A DNA stretch of 5,436 nt. Origin: DASPFV01 sp035620975 (GTDB lineage: Bacteria; Acidobacteriota; Vicinamibacteria; Vicinamibacterales; 2-12-FULL-66-21). The position numbers and the translations under genes were made by a program. The DNA is taken from NCBI GenBank assembly GCA_035620975.1, contig DASPFV010000101.1, positions 1 through 5,436 of the forward strand, in the 5' to 3' direction. The notes below the pieces were generated by a model. That model saw nothing but the letters and a program-made list of their open reading frames with translations, was not told the DNA's origin and made no database searches. Positions 1 through 5,117 of the stretch are shown here, one piece after another (within the stretch, counting starts at the first letter, position 1; each line of letters begins with the position of its first letter).

Positions 1-311
1 AGGGTGAACGTCACCGTAGTACGCGGCTCCTTCGAGTAGTCCACGGCCGAATCGACGTTGCCGGGGTGCCACGCCCAGACCAGCCGGCTCGGTGGCCGCA
101 TCTCCACGATGCGGACGCTGAACCGCACGCCGTGGTGCTCCGGGTGGACGGACGTCATCCAGACTTCGCCACCTTCGATCAGCTCCCCCTCGATGATGAC
201 CTTGAACCAGGTCGAGAGCTCCCCTGGGTCTGTCAGCGCGCGCCAGACCCGATCAGGCGAGGCCTCGATGTCGATGCTCCTGTCGATGCGGTTCGTTTCA
301 GCAACCGTCAT
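1..311 (-). CDS. SRPBCC / AHSA1-family protein (partial, C-terminus outside window)
   Basis: The first 103 residues can be read from an ATG at 309-311; the frame is still open at the left edge, so the C-terminal part is missing. The N-terminus reads MTVAETNRIDRSIDIEAS, followed by PDRVWRALTDPGELSTWF (residues 19-36). This beta-strand plus 'VW.ALTDP..L..WF' helix is the hallmark start of AHSA1 (activator of Hsp90 ATPase homologue 1-like) START-fold proteins. Next come an acidic EGELIEGGEVW strand and, near residues 67-81, a VRIVEMRPPSRLVWAW block, also typical of the family. These proteins form a hydrophobic cavity and probably bind small ligands in the cytoplasm; few have proven functions. 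A near-perfect AGGAGG ribosome-binding site 6 nt upstream fixes the start. In many genomes such genes are paired with an ArsR-type repressor; none is upstream here, so one could lie downstream, outside the window. The family call is firm and the ligand is unknown. Confidence 0.9.
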   Translation of the reverse strand, partial: MTVAETNRIDRSIDIEASPDRVWRALTDPGELSTWFKVIIEGELIEGGEVWMTSVHPEHHGVRFSVRIVEMRPPSRLVWAWHPGNVDSAVDYSKEPRTTVTFT

Positions 312-313
312 GC

Positions 314-329
314 GCAACCTCCTGGTTGC
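314..329. promoter_or_regulatory. Candidate operator, proximal copy (GCAACC-TCCT-GGTTGC)
   Basis: This is a perfect inverted repeat with 6-bp arms GCAACC / GGTTGC around a 4-bp centre. It lies immediately downstream of the -10 box, over the predicted transcription start and the AGGAGG ribosome-binding site (318-323, minus strand) of the AHSA1 gene. The same arms and the same spacer length recur at 354-369, which argues for a dimeric regulator site rather than a chance hairpin. An ArsR-type repressor is a reasonable guess, because that family often controls AHSA1 genes, but the regulator is not in view. Confidence 0.6.
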
Positions 330-357
330 ATCATACCCGGTCCGGCGAATAACGCAA
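330..357 (-). promoter_or_regulatory. Sigma70-like promoter of the AHSA1 gene
   Basis: On the minus strand a -35 hexamer TTGCGT (352-357) and a -10 hexamer TATGAT (330-335, 5 of 6 consensus bases) are separated by 16 bp. The predicted start is near 323, giving a leader of only about a dozen nucleotides that begins at the ribosome-binding site. The -35 is embedded in one palindrome and the -10 directly abuts the second, so repression by a bound protein is the expected control. The promoter is inferred from sequence only. Confidence 0.6.
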
Positions 358-369
358 CCCCCAGGTTGC
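354..369. promoter_or_regulatory. Candidate operator, distal copy (GCAACC-CCCA-GGTTGC)
   Basis: This second perfect inverted repeat has the same arms and 4-bp spacing as the copy at 314-329. It overlaps the -35 hexamer of the AHSA1 promoter. The 40-bp centre-to-centre distance is close to four helical turns, so two dimers would sit on the same face of the DNA. A further single half-site, GCAACC, lies at 301-306 just inside the coding region. Confidence 0.6.
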
Positions 370-590
370 TGATCACGTCCGGCCGTTCACCACGGCCCGT
401 TGGCGCGACCCACGGCCGGGCGACCTCGACGGATTCAGCGGGCCCCTGCCGTGCGAACAGGCCAACGGATGAGATCCGCGCAGGCCAGTCGTCCGTGCAC
501 GAGGTTTGCAGAGCACGGCGTGCGGGCCGCGCCGGCGCATCGGCTGAGCAGCCCGTGGGCCATCGACTGACGCACGCGGGAGATCGACAC
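370..590. other. Intergenic region between divergent AHSA1 and dehydrogenase genes
   Basis: The full gap between the two divergent genes is 312-590; its left end holds the AHSA1 promoter and operators. In 370-577 I see no gene, repeat or convincing promoter for the dehydrogenase. The frame of the dehydrogenase is open upstream to position 66, but that stretch overlaps the AHSA1 gene and its promoter, is rich in Arg/Pro/His, and resembles no protein. A GGGAGA ribosome-binding site at 578-583 lies 7 nt before the ATG at 591 and decides the dehydrogenase start. Confidence 0.6.
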
Positions 591-1496
591 ATGTCCGACG
601 CCACATCGCTGCAGAACCCCAGGCCGAGGGATCCGCGAAATCAGGGCCCGAAGCCCGAGTATCCTCAGGAGCCGATCGCCTACCCTGGCTCCGACGACGA
701 GCTCACGCCCTGCGCCGACCACGGCGAGCGCTCCTACCAGGGGTCGGGGCGTCTCGAGGGGCGTTCGGCCCTCATCACCGGCGGCGACAGCGGGATCGGC
801 CGGGCGGTGGCGATTGCGTTCGCGCGGGAGGGGGCCGACGTCGCGATCAGCTACCTGCCCGAGGAGCAGGAGGACGCTGACGAGTCGTGTCGATGGGTGG
901 ACGAGGCGGGACGGAAATCGCTGCAGTTGCCGGGCGACATCCAGGACGAGGCGCTCTGCCGGACCCTGGTCGATCGCGTGCGCCGCGAGTTCGGTCGGAT
1001 CGACCTGCTCGTGAACAACGCCGCGTTCCAGTCCACCCACGACGACATCACGGAGTTCACGACCGAAGAGCTCGAGCGGACGTTCCGCACCAACGTCTTC
1101 GCCATGTTCTGGCTCTGTCAGGCCGCGCTGCCCTCGATGCCCAAGGGCAGCTGCATCATCAACACCGCCTCCATACAGGCGTTCGATCCGAGCCCGAACC
1201 TGCTCGCGTATGCCCCGACGAAGGCCGCGATCGTGAACTTCACCAAGGCGCTGTCGCACGCAGCCATGAAGCGCGGCGTCCGCGTGAACGCGGTCGCCCC
1301 CGGTCCGGTGTGGACACCGCTCATCCCGTCGACCATGCCGCAGGAGAAGGTGCAGGCCTTCGGCAGCGATACGCCGTTCGGCCGCGCGGCACAGCCCGTC
1401 GAGATAGCTCCGCTGTTCGTGTTCCTGGCCTCGAACGAGGCCCGGTTCGTCACTGGCGAGGTCTATGGAGCGACGGGCGGGCAGACCCCCTACTGA
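591..1496 (+). CDS. SDR-family NAD(P)-dependent oxidoreductase, YghA / general stress protein 39 type
   Basis: This is a 301-residue classical short-chain dehydrogenase that probably interconverts an alcohol or aldehyde/ketone with NAD(P)H in the cytoplasm. Visible motifs in order: the cofactor-binding loop TGGDSGIG (63-70), the NNAA motif (142-145), the conserved Asn168 in TNVF, catalytic Ser194 in NTASIQAF, the Tyr207-Ala-Pro-Thr-Lys211 active-site pair, and PGPVWTPL (237-244). The C-terminus VTGEVYGATGGQ is typical of the family. About 55 residues precede the Rossmann fold, including a Pro-rich stretch and DHGERSYQGSGRLEGR. This leader is characteristic of the YghA (E. coli) and YdaD/GSP39 (B. 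subtilis) branch and explains the length of about 300 instead of 250 residues. The ATG at 591 follows a GGGAGA ribosome-binding site. The physiological substrate is not deducible; members are often general-stress induced. It is monocistronic here, divergent from the AHSA1 gene and convergent with the RRM gene. Confidence 0.93.
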   Translation: MSDATSLQNPRPRDPRNQGPKPEYPQEPIAYPGSDDELTPCADHGERSYQGSGRLEGRSALITGGDSGIGRAVAIAFAREGADVAISYLPEEQEDADESCRWVDEAGRKSLQLPGDIQDEALCRTLVDRVRREFGRIDLLVNNAAFQSTHDDITEFTTEELERTFRTNVFAMFWLCQAALPSMPKGSCIINTASIQAFDPSPNLLAYAPTKAAIVNFTKALSHAAMKRGVRVNAVAPGPVWTPLIPSTMPQEKVQAFGSDTPFGRAAQPVEIAPLFVFLASNEARFVTGEVYGATGGQTPY

Positions 1497-1553
1497 CCGG
1501 ACAGCGACGGTATAGAGGGAGACCGAGCGAAAGCCGGCCTCCCGCCTCGACGA

Positions 1554-1859
1554 TTACCAGCGGGGCTCTGAGCGGCGCCGGTGGCCGCCGCCGGAACCGC
1601 CCGCGAACGACGGCTTCGGACGCGCCTCGTTGACGGTGAGCGCCCGGCCGCCGAGCTGATGCTCGTTGAGCTCGGCGATGGCTTTCTGCGCCTCCGCCTC
1701 GGTGCTCATCTCGACGAACGCGAACCCGCGTGCCCGCCCCGTTGCCATGTCCCGCACGACGTTCACGGTCTCGACGGTCCCGGCACGGGCGAACAGGTCG
1801 TGCAGCTCGGCTTCGCCGGCCTCGTAGGGAAGGTTTCCAACGTACAGCTTTCGACTCAT
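1554..1859 (-). CDS. Single-RRM RNA-binding protein with Gly/Arg-rich tail
   Basis: This 101-residue protein is essentially one RNA-recognition motif. RNP2 is LYVGNL (residues 5-10) and RNP1 is RGFAFVEM (44-51), both with the aromatic residues that stack on RNA bases. A short basic, glycine-rich tail follows (about 81-101, containing GGSGGGHRRR and ending in PRW). Length, motifs and tail match the bacterial Rbp family known from cyanobacteria and found in many other phyla, where members bind U-rich or unstructured RNA and are often cold-induced. The ATG at 1857-1859 has a GAGGAG ribosome-binding site 7 nt upstream (1867-1872). A longer in-frame start at 1937 would add 26 residues unlike any RRM protein and would bypass this site, so I reject it. 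The gene is convergent with the dehydrogenase, 57 bp between stops. Its RNA targets are unknown. Confidence 0.93.
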   Translation of the reverse strand: MSRKLYVGNLPYEAGEAELHDLFARAGTVETVNVVRDMATGRARGFAFVEMSTEAEAQKAIAELNEHQLGGRALTVNEARPKPSFAGGSGGGHRRRSEPRW

Positions 1860-1873
1860 GATCTGACTCCTCG

Positions 1874-1889
1874 GTCGCGGCTTCGCGAC
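1874..1889 (-). promoter_or_regulatory. Leader hairpin abutting the RRM ribosome-binding site
   Basis: In the RRM transcript, GTCGCG (from 1889) and CGCGAC (to 1874) form a perfect 6-bp stem closed by an AAGC tetraloop. The stem ends one nucleotide before the GAGGAG ribosome-binding site. It leaves the site itself free but could affect ribosome access or protein binding. Its function is inferred from position only. Confidence 0.4.
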
Positions 1890-1934
1890 GTGCGCCAGCG
1901 AACGGCGCGGTGACCTCGACACCCCGGACCGGGA

Positions 1935-1965
1935 CATCGAGCGGATTTCTTGTCGTGGCTCGACG
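1935..1965 (-). promoter_or_regulatory. Larger hairpin in the RRM 5' leader
   Basis: Arms 1958-1965 and 1935-1942 pair in the transcript as CGTCGAGC with GCTCGATG, eight base pairs including one G-U. They enclose a 15-nt loop that contains the A-rich run CAAGAAAT. It lies about 75 nt before the RRM start codon. An unpaired A-rich loop could be a binding site for the protein itself (autoregulation), but this is speculative. Confidence 0.35.
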
Positions 1966-2038
1966 GAACTTCAGGAGGAGCGAGTCGGAATGGCTCGGTC
2001 AGCCCAGAGGCGGCACAGCGCAGCGGCAGGAAACGTGT

Positions 2039-2254
2039 TCATGATATCACGACTGACCGGCGCGCCACGCCTGCGGCATCCGCTCCACCCGGTGGGCGCA
2101 AAGCATGGTGGCCTGTCGGAAGCCCTTTTTCGCGGGGTCCTGTCAACTCGATGTGCTCGCCCGTGAGCCGGGCGAGCCGCTGCACCAGATTGAGCGTGTC
2201 TCCCCGAAGGCCTGTGAGAGGTTGCGCGCCCGACTCGCAGGGCCCGGCGATCAG
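2039..2254 (-). pseudogene. Possible remnant of a class III adenylate/guanylate cyclase domain
   Basis: An open minus-strand frame of about 71 codons begins right at the stop of the secreted-protein gene and ends at TGA 2039-2041. It has no ATG start. Between 2203 and 2141 it encodes GDTLNLVQRLARLTGEHIEL. This resembles the C-terminal part of class III nucleotide cyclase catalytic domains (pattern GDTVNLAxRLxxL...G.I.LT), including an Asn and an Arg four residues apart (N-L-V-Q-R) that in active cyclases contact the transition state. The rest of the domain, including the metal-binding aspartates, is absent. Codons in the fragment are more coding-like than in the surrounding gap. It may be the tail of a decayed gene, or a chance resemblance; confidence is low. 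Confidence 0.25.
2041..2049 (-). promoter_or_regulatory. Candidate extended -10 promoter for the RRM gene
   Basis: The minus strand reads TGATATCAT, a TGn extended -10 followed by TATCAT (5 of 6 consensus bases). No good -35 hexamer lies 16-18 bp upstream. Transcription from here would start near 2034 and give a leader of about 175 nt. The core TGATATCA is itself palindromic, so it could instead be a protein-binding site. It is one of the few AT-rich spots in the 1860-2250 gap. Confidence 0.35.
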
Positions 2255-3318
2255 TCAACTGGCCCGCCGGCGACTTCCCGCTCCAGCGTCTGTCGCAGCC
2301 TGCCGAGCTGCTGTGCGACGGTCGCGCGCGCGCGCGACCCCACGATCCGGCGTGTGACGCCGCCGAACACGCCGCCAAAGACGTCCAGCCTCGATCGGTT
2401 GATGTAGACGACGCAGGTGGATTCAGGCGATGAGCCGGGAATGCTCACGAGCAGCGTCAGCCCGAGCGACGCGTCGAAGTAGTGAGTCCCGTAAATGTGT
2501 TTCGACGCGACGGCATACCTCACGGGCGCGTCGTCTGGCATCCGCGAGATCGCCACGTGAGTGGCGCCGATGACGCTTCGTCGACCGGTCTGCTCCTTCG
2601 ACCAGTAGATGAAGCTCGTCGTGCGGGCCGGCGAGCCCCGCGGGTACTCGAGCAGATGCAGGCGCAGCGCCGGGAGCCACTGCCAGCCGTCCCGATCCGG
2701 CTGGAGCAGGGAGGCGAACTCCTGCACCAGCCACACCGGTTCCGACCGGTCGGCGTACGCCATGCCGGCGTCCGTTCCGGCGAGCTGGTAGCGCCCGACG
2801 TAGTCGACCAGGAATTCCCGCATCAGGACAGTCGCCCGCGCCGGAGCGTCAGCACGCCTCCAGTCCACTTCCGTCCGGAAGCGCCCGATCGCCTCCGCCG
2901 GCAGCTGGACGCCGCAATCACCGGCACGACAGTCCTCGAGGGCCCGCACATCGGGGCCATCGATCGTCAGGCCGGCCACGTCGGCCAGCCGCGCCGGCGT
3001 GCTGAACACGCCGATCTGTCGCACCGCCTCGTCCTGCTTGAACCGGACGATGTCGGCAAGTCGGGCCACGAAGAGCTCGGGCGGAATCCGCATGCGCACC
3101 ATGCCGAGCACCCCGATCTCGCGCGGGTCGCCGACGCGCAAGGTCCGCGAGACGACGTGACCGTCGTCCAGCCGCTCGAACTCCCTGTCGCTCACCTCCA
3201 GGATCCCGGCGAGCGCGGCACGCGTGGCCGGCGGGGTCGCGCGGTTCCCGGATCCCGGCCAGGTCGCGCCGGCGGTGAGGAGCACGGTCGTGCACGTCAG
3301 CAGGAGTCGCGCGGCCAT
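2251..3318 (-). CDS. Exported protein of unknown function
   Basis: This is a 355-residue protein I cannot name. It starts with MAAR, then a hydrophobic stretch (residues 5-18) ending in AGA, a plausible signal peptidase I site after residue 18; Cys9 does not fit a good lipobox. The mature part has no further membrane segment. Notable points: a probable disulfide pair Cys130-x4-Cys135 (in DCRAGDCGVQLP), a central alpha/beta region rich in Trp and Tyr, a block KHIYGTHYFDASLGLT (273-288), then VYINRSRLDVFGGVFGG (304-320) and a basic helical tail (about 322-348). The last two blocks look conserved and recall uncharacterised proteins I associate with acidobacterial and deltaproteobacterial genomes; this is from memory. 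The start is supported by a signal peptide beginning directly there and a GAGAAGGA sequence upstream, although its 12-nt spacing is long. It follows the CLC gene by 86 bp on the same strand but has its own promoter. Confidence 0.8.
   Translation of the reverse strand: MAARLLLTCTTVLLTAGATWPGSGNRATPPATRAALAGILEVSDREFERLDDGHVVSRTLRVGDPREIGVLGMVRMRIPPELFVARLADIVRFKQDEAVRQIGVFSTPARLADVAGLTIDGPDVRALEDCRAGDCGVQLPAEAIGRFRTEVDWRRADAPARATVLMREFLVDYVGRYQLAGTDAGMAYADRSEPVWLVQEFASLLQPDRDGWQWLPALRLHLLEYPRGSPARTTSFIYWSKEQTGRRSVIGATHVAISRMPDDAPVRYAVASKHIYGTHYFDASLGLTLLVSIPGSSPESTCVVYINRSRLDVFGGVFGGVTRRIVGSRARATVAQQLGRLRQTLEREVAGGPVD
2320..2339. repeat. 20-bp perfect palindrome with (CG)7 core
   Basis: GGTCGCGCGCGCGCGCGACC is a perfect palindrome whose centre (2323-2336) is seven CG dinucleotides. 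It lies inside the coding region of the exported protein, where it encodes part of its Arg/Ala-rich tail. Alternating CG of this length can adopt Z-DNA or a cruciform and is prone to slippage, but in GC-rich coding sequence it may have no role. Confidence 0.6.
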
Positions 3319-3337
3319 CGGCGGTCAGGGTCCTTCT

Positions 3338-3351
3338 CTTAATTCATTAAG
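3338..3351. promoter_or_regulatory. AT-rich inverted repeat in the leader of the exported-protein gene
   Basis: CTTAAT-TC-ATTAAG is a perfect 6-bp inverted repeat with a 2-bp centre, placed about 10-23 bp downstream of the predicted transcription start. CTTAATTC, the left eight bases, recurs in inverted orientation (GAATTAAG) at 3402-3409, just upstream of the -35 box. Such AT-rich symmetry on both sides of a promoter in a GC-rich genome suggests operator sites. The regulator is unknown. Confidence 0.45.
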
Positions 3352-3367
3352 ACCATCGGCTCCAGCC

Positions 3368-3396
3368 ACTATGAGGCCGTTGCCCCGCCCTGTCAA
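3368..3396 (-). promoter_or_regulatory. Strong sigma70-like promoter of the exported-protein gene
   Basis: On the minus strand a perfect -35 TTGACA (3391-3396) is followed after exactly 17 bp by CATAGT (3368-3373, 4 of 6 bases of TATAAT). The predicted start is near 3361, giving a leader of about 42 nt. It lies just after the stop codon of the CLC gene, so the downstream gene can be expressed independently of the CLC operon. Confidence 0.65.
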
Positions 3397-3401
3397 CTAA
3401 A

Positions 3402-3409
3402 GAATTAAG
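3402..3409. promoter_or_regulatory. Inverted copy of the AT-rich element, upstream of the -35 box
   Basis: GAATTAAG is the exact reverse complement of CTTAATTC at 3338-3345. It lies 5 bp upstream of the TTGACA box and overlaps the stop codon of the CLC gene (TAA, 3405-3407). With the perfect repeat at 3338-3351 it brackets the promoter, an arrangement compatible with looping or cooperative repression. Eight bases alone are weak evidence. Confidence 0.3.
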
Positions 3410-5117
3410 AATTCGACATCGGTGCGCCGCCCGCCTCCGCTCTGTGGTTCGCGACGAGCCGCCGGATGTCGCGCAGCACGATCACCCCCTCCACCTGGCG
3501 CGCGTCGTCGCGGCTCACGATCGGGAGCAACCCGGCGGTCCTGGAGAACCGCTCGAGCACGACGTCCACCGGATGATCCGGGTGCGCGTGGACGAGCGTG
3601 CCATCCACCAGCGGGTCGATGGGCTGGTCGCCTTGTCCGGACGCGACAGCCGTCAGGAGGTGCTCGACCGTCACGGTGCCGGCCAGGTCCTTCGGGGTAC
3701 CGACGAGACACGCGGGATGGCCCGATGCGCGCGCGAGCTCCAGGCCGGCCCGGGCCGTGGACCCGCGCGCGACGAACGGCATGTCGCCTGTCATCAGATC
3801 GCGCGCCGTCCACGCGCTCGGCTCGATCGCGAGCGCGCGTGGCGGCAGGTGGACGCCGTCCTGCTGCAGCAGCGCGTGATAGACCGGCACGGGCTGGTAC
3901 CGCCTGGAGATCGCGAAGCTGAGGAGGTTGGCGACCATCAGCGGGACGATGATCTGGTAGTCCTGCGTGATCTCGAAGATCATGAACACGGACGTCATCG
4001 GTGCGCGGATGATCCCCGCGAAAAGGGTGCCCATGCCGACCAGCGCGTAGGCGCCGGGATCGCCGGCCGGGAAAAGGGCTGCCTGGTTGATCACCACGCC
4101 CACCGCACCACCGGCCATGGCACCGATGAACAGGCTCGGCGCGAAGATGCCGCCGGCGTTGCCCGACGAGTACGACACGATCGTCGCCACCAGCTTGACC
4201 AGGCACAGCACGACCATCGTCTGCAGCAGCAGACCGCCGTTCAACGCCTGGTCCACGTGCTCGTACCCGACCCCCCTCACCTCGGGCACGGCCAGCAGGA
4301 TGGCTCCGATCACGAGGCCGCCGATGGCCGGCTGGACGATCTGCGTGCGCGGGGGCAGATGCCGGAACGCACGCCGGAGCAGCAGCAGCCCTTTGCAGAA
4401 GGCGATCGACACCAGGCCACCGACCAGCCCGAGCACGGCGTAGCCGATCAGCTCGGCCGGATGCACCAGGTGATACGCCGGAACGCGGAAGAGCGGCTCG
4501 TTGCCGAGGATGGACCGGGCGACTACGACCGAGGCCACGGAAGCCACGACGGTGGACCCGAGCAGCGGCGCGTTCAGATCGCTGATGATCTCCTCGAGCG
4601 CGAACACCACCGCGGCAACCGGCGTGTTGAAGGCAGCCGAGAGCGCGCCGGCTGCCCCGACCGGCACGAGCTCGCGGATGCGCGCCGGCGCCAGGCGCAA
4701 CCACTGCCCGATCCCCGAGGCGATCCCCGCGCCAATCTGCACCGAAGGGCCTTCACGTCCCATCGAGTGGCCGGATCCGATGCAGAGGGTCGCCGTCAGG
4801 AACTTCCCGATCGGCACACGCGGAGAGATGATCCCACTCGACAGCTGGAAGGCCGCCTTCGTCTGGGGGACTCCGCTGCCGCGGACGTCAGGAAAGACCT
4901 TGAGCAGCAGAATGCCCGTGAGCAGGCTGACGGCTGCGGGTACGGCGAACAGCCGGAGCCCCGACGGCTCGATCCCGAACAGGAGGCGCGCGGTGCCGTC
5001 GATGGCGAGCGTGAAGAGGACAGCCGAGAGACCGGCCAGGACGCCGACGACAATCGACAGGACCAGGAAGAGCTGATGTTCACGCAGCCGGAGCTGCTGG
5101 TAACTGAGCGGACGCAT
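3405..5117 (-). CDS. clcA: CLC-family chloride/proton antiporter with C-terminal tandem CBS domains
   Basis: This 570-residue inner-membrane protein has a CLC transport domain (about 15-415) followed by two CBS domains (about 434-495 and 500-560). All CLC selectivity signatures are present: GSGVP (80-84, central Ser81), GREGP (120-124, gating Glu122), GGIFAP (322-327), and a pore Tyr413 in PVYHALL. The FNTPVAAVVFALEE segment keeps the inner proton-transfer glutamate (Glu176, aligned with E. coli ClcA Glu203). By family rules this predicts a 2 Cl-/H+ exchanger rather than a passive channel. E. coli ClcA lacks CBS domains; here they may sense adenine nucleotides or ionic state. The start MRPLSYQQLRLREHQ is chosen because hydrophobic helix A follows directly and the ATG overlaps the stop of the upstream gene as TGATG. 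The frame is open a further 83 codons upstream, but that translation is Arg-rich and unlike any CLC N-terminus. No ribosome-binding site precedes the ATG. Likely roles are acid resistance or chloride homeostasis. Confidence 0.95.
   Translation of the reverse strand: MRPLSYQQLRLREHQLFLVLSIVVGVLAGLSAVLFTLAIDGTARLLFGIEPSGLRLFAVPAAVSLLTGILLLKVFPDVRGSGVPQTKAAFQLSSGIISPRVPIGKFLTATLCIGSGHSMGREGPSVQIGAGIASGIGQWLRLAPARIRELVPVGAAGALSAAFNTPVAAVVFALEEIISDLNAPLLGSTVVASVASVVVARSILGNEPLFRVPAYHLVHPAELIGYAVLGLVGGLVSIAFCKGLLLLRRAFRHLPPRTQIVQPAIGGLVIGAILLAVPEVRGVGYEHVDQALNGGLLLQTMVVLCLVKLVATIVSYSSGNAGGIFAPSLFIGAMAGGAVGVVINQAALFPAGDPGAYALVGMGTLFAGIIRAPMTSVFMIFEITQDYQIIVPLMVANLLSFAISRRYQPVPVYHALLQQDGVHLPPRALAIEPSAWTARDLMTGDMPFVARGSTARAGLELARASGHPACLVGTPKDLAGTVTVEHLLTAVASGQGDQPIDPLVDGTLVHAHPDHPVDVVLERFSRTAGLLPIVSRDDARQVEGVIVLRDIRRLVANHRAEAGGAPMSNS

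Larger units (their letters stand above)
1860..2250. other. 391-bp gap upstream of the RRM gene
   Basis: No full gene is supported here. The right part (about 2141-2224) holds a cyclase-like coding fragment on the minus strand, the middle a candidate promoter at 2041-2049, and the left part two leader hairpins. On the plus strand an ATG at 1990 preceded by AGGAGG (11 nt spacing) opens a 58-codon frame to 2166. Its predicted peptide is basic and resembles nothing I know, so I do not call it a gene. Confidence 0.5.

Noticed and set aside
66..590. Extended N-terminus for the dehydrogenase (175 extra codons)
   Set aside because: It overlaps the AHSA1 coding region and its promoter, has low-complexity Arg/Pro composition, and a proper ribosome-binding site precedes the ATG at 591, where the known family N-terminus begins.
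1497..1553. Possible bidirectional terminator between the convergent dehydrogenase and RRM genes
   Set aside because: Only a weak GGGAG/CTCCC pairing with a large loop and no T-tract is visible.
1860..1937. 26-residue N-terminal extension of the RRM protein
   Set aside because: RRM proteins of this class start at MSRKLYVGNL. The ATG at 1859 has an ideal GAGGAG site, and the extension would run through the leader hairpin.
2121..2130. CCCTTTTT run that could be a plus-strand terminator
   Set aside because: No stable stem precedes it and no plus-strand gene ends nearby.
2141..2146. Perfect TTGACA on the minus strand as a -35 box for the RRM gene
   Set aside because: No acceptable -10 hexamer lies 16-18 bp downstream, and it falls within the cyclase-like coding fragment.
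1990..2166. 58-codon plus-strand frame preceded by AGGAGG
   Set aside because: The spacing of 11 nt is long, the peptide has no recognisable feature, and it runs antisense across the RRM leader and the cyclase-like fragment.
1971..2378. 135-codon minus-strand frame between the RRM and exported-protein genes
   Set aside because: It overlaps the end of the exported-protein gene in another frame and is Arg/Ser/Pro-rich with no domain similarity or ribosome-binding site.
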